Positions 19,127 through 27,455 of a DNA stretch of 64,000 bases are shown piece by piece. A program made the position numbers and the translations under genes. Location: positions 1 to 64,000 of the forward strand of contig JACPQD010000068.1 in assembly GCA_016190665.1 (NCBI GenBank). The letters run 5' to 3'. The notes beneath the pieces were generated by a model that saw nothing but the letters and a program-made list of their open reading frames with translations, made no database searches and was not told where the DNA came from. Positions within the stretch are counted from its first letter, which is position 1. The number at the start of each line of letters is the position of its first letter. The DNA comes from Chloroflexota bacterium. GTDB taxonomy: Bacteria; Chloroflexota; Dehalococcoidia; JACPQD01.

Positions 19127-20437
19127 TTACGGCGGCACCAGCGTCCCTTGAGACGCGAGGAATATCCAGTAGCCTTTGCCCGCCTCCAGGTCTTTGAACC
19201 CCGATCCGTCTGGCTTCGCTACTCCCCATCCCCTTGTCGGGTCATAGCGGTAGGCCGCCAGCCACTTCCCCCGGACGGTGCTGAGGTAATTGTCCGCGGG
19301 CATGGTGGCTGCCGATGAAGTGTACCCAATCAAGCTCCAACCCCCCGGCAGTGCGTAAGCTGGCGGAGGCGAGAGTGGATTCGGCGGCCTCGGCCGCAGA
19401 GAGAGGGCCACCGGCGCCGTAGCGTACACGAAGTATCCCTGTCCATCCAGGATATCGGTGAGGGCGCCGTTCCAGCCCTCGTCGGTGCGGCTGGCGCTCT
19501 CCCAGCGGTCGTCGCGGAAGCCGGAGATCCTCGTGATGGCGGTAGCCTGCGCGAAGACCGATGCCACGGAGGAGTCCACCAGGGAACTGGGCACGGAGAT
19601 TATGTTCCATCCCGGGAGTATTTCAACTGCGCGAGGCGTAGCCGTTGGCGTTGGCGCTGGGGTACGCGTCGAGGTAAACGTAGGCGTGGGGGTGCGCGTG
19701 GGGCTCGCCGTTGGCGTTCTAGTGGCCGACGCCGTGGCCGTTATGGTGCCGGTAGGCGTAGCCGGCGGCGCGGGGGGCCCTCCCGGCGTCGGGGTGGAGG
19801 TAGGTGCGGGCGTAGCCGTCGGCCCAACTCCGTCATTGGAGGCATACCCATATATGGGAACGGAGACGCCGCTTCTGAAAAGGACGCCCCCTCCTTCCTG
19901 GCCGTCCGACCGCGCCTCCCAGCCTGAGAGCGTGACGGGGACGCTGCGGAAGTCGATCCATGAACCATCCCTCTTTATCGCGAGGTGGACGACGCGGCCG
20001 CTGGCCGAACCATAACACGAGGGATGGCCCAGGTTTGTGGTGTTGTCAACGCGCTGGCCGACAGAGGCCCTGATGTCGGATAAATGGTAGTACAACGTCT
20101 GCCAGCCATTCTCGTGGTCGATCTCAGTTCGATAGTTCCCCACGAAAATGACCTTGCCCGAGGCTACCGGGCGCACCCACCAGCCACTGGCTTCCGGAGG
20201 AGAGCAGCCAGTGGAGGATGGCGGCTGAAAATCCAGCGCTCCCCAGGGAGTGCCGTATCCCCAGGCTTGGTGAGGGCCGTTAGTGAAAAGCCAACTCTGG
20301 CCGACCGGCCAAGGAAGTTGAAACCCGGGGTCGGCAACGGCGAGGAATCCCTGTGTCCTGGCAACAGGTATTGAAAAGGCAAACGAAGTTAAGATTATTG
20401 CGGCGCTGAGAACTAAGATTCTGGCCTGATATCCCAG
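19127..20437 (-). CDS. Secreted M23-like peptidase with Thr/Pro linker and C-terminal GWN..IS repeat domain
   Basis: Called ORF begins at 20176, but the frame stays open to 20437 and adds a signal peptide and GPHQAWGYGTPWGALDFQP; likely CTG start at 20437 behind GGAGG. Confidence 0.75.
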   Translation of the reverse strand: MGYQARILVLSAAIILTSFAFSIPVARTQGFLAVADPGFQLPWPVGQSWLFTNGPHQAWGYGTPWGALDFQPPSSTGCSPPEASGWWVRPVASGKVIFVGNYRTEIDHENGWQTLYYHLSDIRASVGQRVDNTTNLGHPSCYGSASGRVVHLAIKRDGSWIDFRSVPVTLSGWEARSDGQEGGGVLFRSGVSVPIYGYASNDGVGPTATPAPTSTPTPGGPPAPPATPTGTITATASATRTPTASPTRTPTPTFTSTRTPAPTPTATPRAVEILPGWNIISVPSSLVDSSVASVFAQATAITRISGFRDDRWESASRTDEGWNGALTDILDGQGYFVYATAPVALSLRPRPPNPLSPPPAYALPGGWSLIGYTSSAATMPADNYLSTVRGKWLAAYRYDPTRGWGVAKPDGSGFKDLEAGKGYWIFLASQGTLVPP

Positions 20438-20470
20438 GGCTCACCTCCGTCCCACCTGTACGGGCCCTTC

Positions 20471-20491
20471 ACCCTGAACTTGATTCAGGGT
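20471..20491. repeat. CCCTGAA-TTCAGGG palindromic repeat, copy 1
   Basis: ACCCTGAACTTGATTCAGGGT. Confidence 0.7.
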
Positions 20492-20594
20492 TCAAAACAG
20501 GATAAGCCCAAGGCGTCCTTCAAGTCAAGTCCTATGCCCGAAGCTTTCAGCAACTTCGCAGCGGGGGATGTGGTCAGAGAGTGTCAAGACAAGA

Positions 20595-20634
20595 CCCGAG
20601 ACCGGCTCGGCCTCGAGACCGAGCCGGTCTCGGG
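20595..20634 (-). terminator. 16-bp perfect hairpin downstream of znuB-like gene
   Basis: CCCGAGACCGGCTCGG-cctcgaga-CCGAGCCGGTCTCGGG; no clear U-tract. Confidence 0.5.
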
Positions 20635-20655
20635 AGCATATCCAATTTCGAAGAG

Positions 20656-21465
20656 TCACTTCGAGATTTGAAGGCGCCTCCGAGCGAAGAGCGCGATAAA
20701 CAAGATGAAATTCACCAGCACGATGGTGGCTCCGGCAGGTATGTCGGCGTAGAACGAGGCAGTGATGCCGACGAGGACCGAAAAGACTGAAAGCATGGCG
20801 GCCAGCACCATCGCCGCTCTGAATCCCCTGGCGATCTGCAGAGCGCTTACCGCAGGCAGTACTAGCAGCGCCGAGGCAAGCATGATGCCCACTACTCTGA
20901 TAGCGAGCACTACGGTTATGGCGGTGAGGGACGTCAGGACGACGTTGATGCGCTCGGTCCTCACTCCCGTTATCCGGGCGTATTCCTCGTCGAAAGTCGC
21001 CGAAAAGAGATCGTGGTACAAGAAGATAACGACAAGCAAAACGACCAGAGACAACCCCACGGACAAGTACACCTCTTGAACGCTGATGGCCAGGATGTTG
21101 CCAAAGAGATAGCTGAATAGGTCTACGTTGAATCCCCGGGACAGGCTGGCCAGAATCACGCCGCCAGCGATGCCCACGGAAGACACGATGCCGATAGCGG
21201 CGTCGCCGTAAATTCTGGCCTTCTCGGTGAGCTTCAGTATGGCATAGGAAGCCAGTACTACCGCCGGTATGGCCACATAAAAGGGGTAGAGGCCAAGGAA
21301 CAGGCCGAGGGCGATGGCCCCGAAACTGACGTGGGACAGGCCGTCGCCGATGAGGGACAGTTTGCGGAGCACGAGGAAAAGCCCGAGCATGGCGCACAGC
21401 GCGGCGACGAAGGAGCCGGCCAGATACGCCCGTTGAATAAACTCGTAGCTGAAGAAACTTTGCAT
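20656..21465 (-). CDS. znuB: Zinc/manganese ABC transporter permease
   Basis: ABC-3 family membrane protein; adjacent to ATPase, SBP and Fur regulator. Confidence 0.88.
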   Translation of the reverse strand: MQSFFSYEFIQRAYLAGSFVAALCAMLGLFLVLRKLSLIGDGLSHVSFGAIALGLFLGLYPFYVAIPAVVLASYAILKLTEKARIYGDAAIGIVSSVGIAGGVILASLSRGFNVDLFSYLFGNILAISVQEVYLSVGLSLVVLLVVIFLYHDLFSATFDEEYARITGVRTERINVVLTSLTAITVVLAIRVVGIMLASALLVLPAVSALQIARGFRAAMVLAAMLSVFSVLVGITASFYADIPAGATIVLVNFILFIALFARRRLQISK

Positions 21466-21470
21466 GGTTT

Positions 21471-22223
21471 TCAGTCGTGCTGGTGGCAGATCAGATGCTG
21501 AGAGAAGGGCCCGAAATACTCCCCCATCTCCCGGGAGCGGCAGAAATCGATAAAGCGCCCGTAGAAAACGACCCTTTTGTCCAGGTAGAGGAGCTTATCA
21601 GCATAGAGTCCGATGTGGGCTGTATCATGGGTAATTATCATTATCGTGACGTGTTTGTCCTTGTTCAGCCTGTCCACGAGCTCGAAGAAATGCTCGCGGG
21701 TCTGCGGGTCCAGCGCAGTGCTGGGCTCATCCAAAATAAGGAGCTCAGGACCAGACACCAGAGCCCGGGCGAGGAAGACCCGCTGCTGTTGTCCGCCGGA
21801 GAGAACGCCGACCAGCTTGCCTCTAAGGTCGACAATGTCCATGAGTTCGAGCGTTTCCCTGATGCGGGCCGCGTCCGCCGGCGTGAACCTTCTCGGATAT
21901 CCTTTTCGGGACAGAAGCCCCAGTCCGACCACTTCTTCGACGGTGGCCGGAAACAGGGGATTGAAGACGTCAACTCGCTGAGGAAGATAGCCAATCCGTC
22001 CCCAGTCGTGGAAATGCCTGAGTTCGTGGCCGAACATCTTGACCGTCCCGAGCTGCTTGTTTTCGAGCCCCAGAATGACCTTGGCGAGGGTTGTCTTGCC
22101 GGCCCCGTTGGGGCCGGCCAAGGCCACGTAGTCACCCGCGCTCACGTCGAAAGACACGCCGGACAGAACTTCCGTCCCATCGTAGCTGAAGGACAGGTTC
22201 GATACCGTTAGCACGACGTCCAT
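21471..22223 (-). CDS. znuC: Zinc/manganese ABC transporter ATP-binding protein
   Basis: Walker A GPNGAGKTTL, signature LSGGQQQR; start within the first codons of the called ORF 21471-22235 is uncertain. Confidence 0.9.
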   Translation of the reverse strand: MDVVLTVSNLSFSYDGTEVLSGVSFDVSAGDYVALAGPNGAGKTTLAKVILGLENKQLGTVKMFGHELRHFHDWGRIGYLPQRVDVFNPLFPATVEEVVGLGLLSRKGYPRRFTPADAARIRETLELMDIVDLRGKLVGVLSGGQQQRVFLARALVSGPELLILDEPSTALDPQTREHFFELVDRLNKDKHVTIMIITHDTAHIGLYADKLLYLDKRVVFYGRFIDFCRSREMGEYFGPFSQHLICHQHD

Positions 22224-22225
22224 AA

Positions 22226-23161
22226 TCACTGGCAACCCAGGCCTATCCTTAGATTTTCCAGGTCTTTGTTCAAAATGTCGAAGAAGGAGATACCTCTTTC
22301 GATTTCGTCCCTGGCTGCGTTCTCGGCGGTATTCAGCAGCAGCAATTTGGCGCCGGTCTCGCTGGCGAGGGTCTCCCCTATCCTGGCACTGACCAGTTCC
22401 TCATAGAAAATGTAGGAGATCTTGTCCCGCTTGATTTGCTCCACCAGCTTCGCCAGATCCCCGGCCGTCGGCTCGGAATCGGGCGAGATCCCCTGGGCAG
22501 CCATGTACTTGAGGCTGAAGCGATTGGCCAGATAGCCGAAAGCGTAGTGTCCGGCGTAGATGATCTCTTTCGTCTTGCAAGCGCTGAATGTGGCCCGGAA
22601 GGAAGCGTCGAGTTCAGCCAGCTTCCTGGCGTAATCGTTAACATTCTTCTCGTAGGCGGCTCCATGGCCCGGGTCCCTGGCGATGAGAGCATCGCCGATG
22701 TTTCTGGCCATTATTCTGGCGTTGTCAAAATCCAACCAGATGTGGGGATCGAGCCCGCCGGCCGGCTCATCTTTGTCGCGGAACACAGCGGGGATCATCT
22801 TTGTTCCCTTGCTGGCATCAACGACGATAACATTCTTGTTAGAGACAGCGCTGATGACCTTCTCTGCCCAGGGTTCCATGAACTTGCCGGTGTAGACGAA
22901 GATATCGGCCTCGCTGATTCTCACCACGTCGCTGGGCTTAGGCTCAAAGCTATGGGGCTCCACGCCGGGGGGCACGAGCTTGAAAACGGTAGCCTTGTCC
23001 CCTCCGACGCTTCTCGCCATGTCGTAGAGCGGGAAAATCGTGGTAACGATTCTTATGCCCGGGGGCGCAGCCTGACGAGCGCAGCCCGCCAGGGGGACGG
23101 CAGATGCCAGAAGGAGCATAAGGGCAGGAATTGTGGCGTGTCCGAGTCGTCTCGGGGACAT
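22226..23161 (-). CDS. znuA: Zinc ABC transporter substrate-binding lipoprotein
   Basis: Lipobox LAGCA; VEPHSFEPKPSDV, DPHIWLDF; internal ATG at 23161 fits the signal peptide. Confidence 0.9.
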   Translation of the reverse strand: MSPRRLGHATIPALMLLLASAVPLAGCARQAAPPGIRIVTTIFPLYDMARSVGGDKATVFKLVPPGVEPHSFEPKPSDVVRISEADIFVYTGKFMEPWAEKVISAVSNKNVIVVDASKGTKMIPAVFRDKDEPAGGLDPHIWLDFDNARIMARNIGDALIARDPGHGAAYEKNVNDYARKLAELDASFRATFSACKTKEIIYAGHYAFGYLANRFSLKYMAAQGISPDSEPTAGDLAKLVEQIKRDKISYIFYEELVSARIGETLASETGAKLLLLNTAENAARDEIERGISFFDILNKDLENLRIGLGCQ

Positions 23162-23180
23162 AGAACTTGCTCCTCGATAT

Positions 23181-23609
23181 CTAGCCGTTACGGCAACTCG
23201 GGCAGCGGCCGAGGAACTCCAGAAGGTGACTATCGATGGCGAAGCCAGTCTCGTGAGCCAGCCTGCTTTCGAGACTTCCCAGGCCGCAGCCGGCAAAATC
23301 GACCACCTTGCCGCATTCGGAGCAGACCAAATGGTCATGGTGCTCCGCGGGACTGATCACGAAACTACGGCAGCTATCTCCAACGTGGACTTCGCAGACA
23401 AGGCCCAGGTCGACGAGCATATTGAGGGTGCGGTACACGGTGACGAGGCCCACGCCGGGCTGGACCTGGCGCACCCTCTCATGGACCGCCTCGGGCGTCA
23501 TGTGACCCTCACCGGAAGCAATGGCGGCCAGCACTGCCAGCCTCTGGCTGGTGAGTTTGTAGCCTTTGTTCTTGAGCCGCTGCGCAATCTCTTTCTCAAA
23601 CGATGCCAT
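23181..23609 (-). CDS. Fur family transcriptional regulator (probably Zur)
   Basis: KNKGYKLTSQRLAVLAAIAS...HDHLVCSECGKVVDF; C-terminal CPSC. Confidence 0.92.
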   Translation of the reverse strand: MASFEKEIAQRLKNKGYKLTSQRLAVLAAIASGEGHMTPEAVHERVRQVQPGVGLVTVYRTLNMLVDLGLVCEVHVGDSCRSFVISPAEHHDHLVCSECGKVVDFAGCGLGSLESRLAHETGFAIDSHLLEFLGRCPSCRNG

Positions 23610-23616
23610 AGATAAT

Positions 23617-23631
23617 TGAAAACATTTTTCA
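23617..23631. promoter_or_regulatory. Candidate Fur/Zur operator
   Basis: 6-3-6 inverted repeat TGAAAA-CAT-TTTTCA immediately upstream of the fur-family ATG. Confidence 0.5.
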
Positions 23632-23701
23632 TTTAGCATATCTGGCGGCTTGTTCGTTGTCAAGGGATATTTCAAACAGATTTGTTACGTCCCTCTAGGT
23701 G

Positions 23702-23818
23702 AAGCGAGGAGCACGGAGCGGGAAGCGGGAAGCAAAGGGTTGTGTTGCTGAACAAAGCACGAGGTTGGCTTCTCGCTTGAGATATTCTCGCTCCTTGCTT
23801 CCCGCTTCTCGCTTCGTT
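23702..23818. repeat. GAAGCGGGAAGC word-type inverted repeat
   Basis: gagcacggagcgggaagcgggaagcaaagg ... ctcgctccttgcttcccgcttctcgcttcg. Confidence 0.75.
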
Positions 23819-23872
23819 ATAATGGTGCTCGCCTCTGGAACGGGGTCCACAATTTGCGAGGGAGGTTTGCGC

Positions 23873-25090
23873 ATGAGCGAAAGGGCGCTGGCCCGCTTGA
23901 AGGTCCTGGAGTTCTGCGATACTGTCGCGGGGAGCTTCTGCTGCAAGCTGATGGGCGATCTTGGGGCAGAGGTGGTCAAGGTGGAACGGCCCGGCACGGG
24001 CAGCAAAGCCCGGCAGCGTGGGCCTTTTCTGAGGGATATCCCACACCACGAAAGAAGCGCCCTTTTCCTGTACCTCAATACCAACAAGCTGGGGATCACT
24101 CTGGACCCGAGGATCGAGACCGGCGCCCGGATATTCAAGGATCTGGTGAAGAAGGTTGACCTTCTCGTGGAGGACACGCGCCCGGGCACGATGAAGAAGC
24201 TGGGGTTGGACTACAAACCGCTGGCGGCGCCCAATCAACGCCTTGTGGTGACTTCCGTCACGCCCTTCGGCCAGACAGGTCCTTATCGGCGATACAAGGC
24301 TTACCACATGAACATCTATCACGCCGGTGGTGACGGCTATCTGCTGCCCAGCGGCCTGGGATGGGAGCTCTATCCCGATAGGGAGCCGCTCGCCGGCGGC
24401 GGTTACCTGGGCGAGTACCAGGCGGGCATAAATGCCGCCGTCGCTACTCTTGGCGCCCTCTACGCTCGCGATTCCCACGGCCAGGGCCAGCAGGTGGACG
24501 TGTCCATTCAAGAATCGTTGATCGCCTTGAACCGCCGCGACATGGCGCGCTACGGCAATGAAGGCGAGTCCGAGAGCCGGGCGACGGGGATATTCCCCGT
24601 GGGCGGCCTCTATGAGTGCAAGGATGGCTTTGTAGAGATATCACTGATCGAGGACCATGAGTGGGCAGGCCTGGTGGCGCTGATGGGCAGTCCCGACTGG
24701 GCCACCGAGGAGCGCTACAAAACCCGGGCCGGTCGGGACGCGGCGGCAGCCAAGCTGCAGCCTCTCATCCGGAAGTGGATGCTTCAGCATACCAAGGAGG
24801 AGGTTTACCGGGGCGCCCAGGCGAAGCGCTGCGCCGCGGGCAGGGTGAGCACTCCGGAAGAAGTGGTCAATTCCGAGCATCTGAAGGCACGGGGGTTCTT
24901 TGTCGAGGCAGAGCATCCCGAGGCGGGGCGGTTGAAATATCCGACGTCTCCCGCCCTTTTCTCCAGAACGCCGTTCTCGATCCAGCGCACCGCGCCTCTG
25001 CTGGGCCAGCACAACGAGAAGATATACACCGAATGGCTGGGGCTGGATAGGGAGGAGCTGGTGAGACTCGGTGGGGATGGCATCATCTAA
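23873..25090 (+). CDS. CaiB/BaiF family CoA transferase
   Basis: LKVLEFCDTVAGSFCCKLMGDLGAEVVKVERPG; ATG behind GGGAGG. Confidence 0.92.
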   Translation: MSERALARLKVLEFCDTVAGSFCCKLMGDLGAEVVKVERPGTGSKARQRGPFLRDIPHHERSALFLYLNTNKLGITLDPRIETGARIFKDLVKKVDLLVEDTRPGTMKKLGLDYKPLAAPNQRLVVTSVTPFGQTGPYRRYKAYHMNIYHAGGDGYLLPSGLGWELYPDREPLAGGGYLGEYQAGINAAVATLGALYARDSHGQGQQVDVSIQESLIALNRRDMARYGNEGESESRATGIFPVGGLYECKDGFVEISLIEDHEWAGLVALMGSPDWATEERYKTRAGRDAAAAKLQPLIRKWMLQHTKEEVYRGAQAKRCAAGRVSTPEEVVNSEHLKARGFFVEAEHPEAGRLKYPTSPALFSRTPFSIQRTAPLLGQHNEKIYTEWLGLDREELVRLGGDGII

Positions 25091-25104
25091 TGGAAGGGGG
25101 AATG

Positions 25105-26322
25105 AACATGAACCGGTCCGCTTTGGAGGGCATCAGGATAACCGATTTCACCTGGGCGGGCGCGGGACCCTACGCCACCCTGCTTCTGTCATTCCTGGGC
25201 GCTCAGGTGATTAAAGTGGAGAGCAACCGGCGGCTGGATACGAGCCGACGTTCGGGGAGCCGAGGCGGCAAGCCAGTCGAGAGCGTGGACCAGTCCGCAT
25301 CTTTTAACGATTTCAATCTCAATAAGATGAGTATCACGGCGGACCTGAAGCACCCTAAGGCGCTGGAACTCATCAAGCGTACCATCGCCGTCAGCGATGC
25401 CGTGATTGACAACTTCAGACCCGGCGTGCTGGACAGGCTAGGGCTGGGGTATCCCGTGTTGAAGGAGATAAACCCGTCCATCGTGATGCTATCTTCCTCA
25501 GCCTTCGGCGCCACCGGGCCGGACGCCTCTTACGGGGGCTGGGCCTTCATCTTCGCCGCGCTGGCGGGCCTGAGTCATATCACGGGCTACTCGGATGGCA
25601 TCCCTACCGAGCTGAGGCTGGTCATGGACCTGACCGTAGGCAGCATGTCAGCTTACTGCCTGCTCGGCGCCCTCCACCACAGGAGAAAGACCGGAGAAGG
25701 ACAGTTCGTTGACCTATCCTCCCGGCAGACGCTCAGTTGCTGCATGGGCGAAGTGCTTCTGGACTACGCGATGAATGGCCGGAACCAGGGCCGGCTGGGC
25801 AACAGCGACCCGTTCATGTGTCCTCACGGCTGCTATCCTTGCAAAGGGGACTACAAGTGGGTGACCATTGCCGTGGAGTCGGAGGAGGACTGGAGGAACC
25901 TCGTCACGGCGATGCGCCATCCTGATTGGGCCAGGGACGGGAGGTTCGCTGACGCTTACCTTCGCAAGAAGAATGAAGCGGAGCTCAATCGTTTGATCGG
26001 GGAGTGGACCAAGGACAAGACCGCCTACGAGGTAATGCAGGCGCTGCAGAAGGTCGGGGTAGCCGCGACGCCGACGATGAACGCGGAAGACCTTTTCAAG
26101 GATCCTCATCTGAGAGCGCGGAAGCTGTACACTCAGGTGAATCATCCTCTAATGGGCGCGCAGTATGTGGCGAATCCCCCTTTCAAACTATCCGGCACCC
26201 CGGCCACAGTCAGACGCCACGGCCCCCTGCTGGGGGAGCACAATGACTTCGTTTTCGGCGAGCTTCTGGGCTTGCCTGAGCAAGAGGTCAAGAACCTGGA
26301 GGAACAGCAGATACTGTTCTAG
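25105..26322 (+). CDS. CaiB/BaiF family CoA transferase
   Basis: IRITDFTWAGAGPYATLLLSFLGAQVIKVES. Confidence 0.92.
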   Translation, partial: NMNRSALEGIRITDFTWAGAGPYATLLLSFLGAQVIKVESNRRLDTSRRSGSRGGKPVESVDQSASFNDFNLNKMSITADLKHPKALELIKRTIAVSDAVIDNFRPGVLDRLGLGYPVLKEINPSIVMLSSSAFGATGPDASYGGWAFIFAALAGLSHITGYSDGIPTELRLVMDLTVGSMSAYCLLGALHHRRKTGEGQFVDLSSRQTLSCCMGEVLLDYAMNGRNQGRLGNSDPFMCPHGCYPCKGDYKWVTIAVESEEDWRNLVTAMRHPDWARDGRFADAYLRKKNEAELNRLIGEWTKDKTAYEVMQALQKVGVAATPTMNAEDLFKDPHLRARKLYTQVNHPLMGAQYVANPPFKLSGTPATVRRHGPLLGEHNDFVFGELLGLPEQEVKNLEEQQILF

Positions 26323-26355
26323 GACACGGCCCCCAAGCAAGAGGGTTGCGGCAAC

Positions 26356-26384
26356 TTGACTAGAGTAATCCACTGGAGTACACT
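26356..26384 (+). promoter_or_regulatory. Promoter TTGACT-N17-TACACT of a higBA-like module
   Basis: -35 at 26356-26361, -10 at 26379-26384, only 4 nt before GTG 26389. Confidence 0.55.
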
Positions 26385-26388
26385 AGTT

Positions 26389-26739
26389 GTGAACACGGTA
26401 GCAGAGACCTTGCAGTACCAGAGAAAGGCGAAAAGCCTTCTCTCAAGGAACGAGCAGGAAAAGCTAATCGATCATTTATCGAAGAATCCAAAGGCGGGGG
26501 TCCTGATTCGAGGGACCGGAGGAATCAGAAAGCTTCGCTGGGGCAGAAGCGATAGGGGGAAGAGGGCTGGGATCAGGGTTATTTACTACTACCACAGTGA
26601 ACTCATGCCCCTGTATTTGCTGACTGTATTCGGTAAGAGCGAGAAGGCCGACTTGTCGCAAGACGAGAGGCAGCTGTTGGCGCAACTTGTGAGACGGCTC
26701 GTACAGTATTGGAGAGGCAGCAATGAGTCAAGCATTTGA
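26389..26739 (+). CDS. RelE/HigB-like toxin
   Basis: VNTVAETLQYQRKAKSLLSRNEQEKLIDHL...GTGGIRKLRWGR...RVIYYYHSELMPLYLLTVF; the called start at 26356 overlaps the promoter. Confidence 0.8.
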   Translation: MNTVAETLQYQRKAKSLLSRNEQEKLIDHLSKNPKAGVLIRGTGGIRKLRWGRSDRGKRAGIRVIYYYHSELMPLYLLTVFGKSEKADLSQDERQLLAQLVRRLVQYWRGSNESSI

Positions 26740-27013
26740 CGAGATCCAGGCCGGCCTATTGGAAGCGATAGCCCATGCCTCTGGGGAGGAAAACCAGCTA
26801 GTTATCCATAAGGCGAAGCCCGTTGACGTAAGGGCGATACGCAAGAGGGCAGGCTTGAGCCAGCAACAGTTCTGTGCGCTGTTTGGCCTTTCCCTGGGCA
26901 CGCTCCGGCACTGGGAACAAGGTGACAGGGCGCCGGAGGGCCCAGCCCTGGTGTTGCTGAATGTTATGGACAAGAACCCCCGAGCCGTATTGGACGCTCT
27001 GGCTCCTGACTGA
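26723..27013 (+). CDS. HigA-like XRE antitoxin
   Basis: HTH IRKRAGLSQQQFCALFGLSLGTLRHWEQGDRAP; overlaps toxin 3' end. Confidence 0.85.
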   Translation: MSQAFDEIQAGLLEAIAHASGEENQLVIHKAKPVDVRAIRKRAGLSQQQFCALFGLSLGTLRHWEQGDRAPEGPALVLLNVMDKNPRAVLDALAPD

Positions 27014-27022
27014 AAAGGGACC

Positions 27023-27256
27023 ATGATCTTCGAATATTTTGCGGATACGGATATGCTTGTAATCAAGCTCTCGGATGTAGCCAGCATCGAGTCCGAGGAG
27101 ATTACGCCTGGAGTCGTGCTCGATTTCGATGAGCAGGAACACGTAGTCAGCATTGAGATAGAGGATGCCAGCAAACGAATCGACTTATCTCGCCTGGAAT
27201 TGAAGGCGATGCCGATCTCGAACCTGATCCTGTCAGAACGTGTTCCTGCGAGCTGA
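27023..27256 (+). CDS. DUF2283 family small protein
   Basis: YFADTDMLVIKLSD...ITPGVVLDFDEQEHVVSIEIEDAS. Confidence 0.8.
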   Translation: MIFEYFADTDMLVIKLSDVASIESEEITPGVVLDFDEQEHVVSIEIEDASKRIDLSRLELKAMPISNLILSERVPAS

Positions 27257-27455
27257 CCGCGTCTGTCGTTACCACTGAAGCGCGCCGTGTCACCCCTGCT
27301 CATCCTGTCCTCTGCCATGTTTGACGCCCGCTCCGCGCGAAACTCGCCTCGGCTTGCGCCTCGGCTTGCGTTGACAGCCCTCGCTGGCGATGCTACACTA
27401 AGGGACAATTTCTAAAGACTTTGGCCCTTAGTCAGCCTATCGGAGGCGAGAAGAG

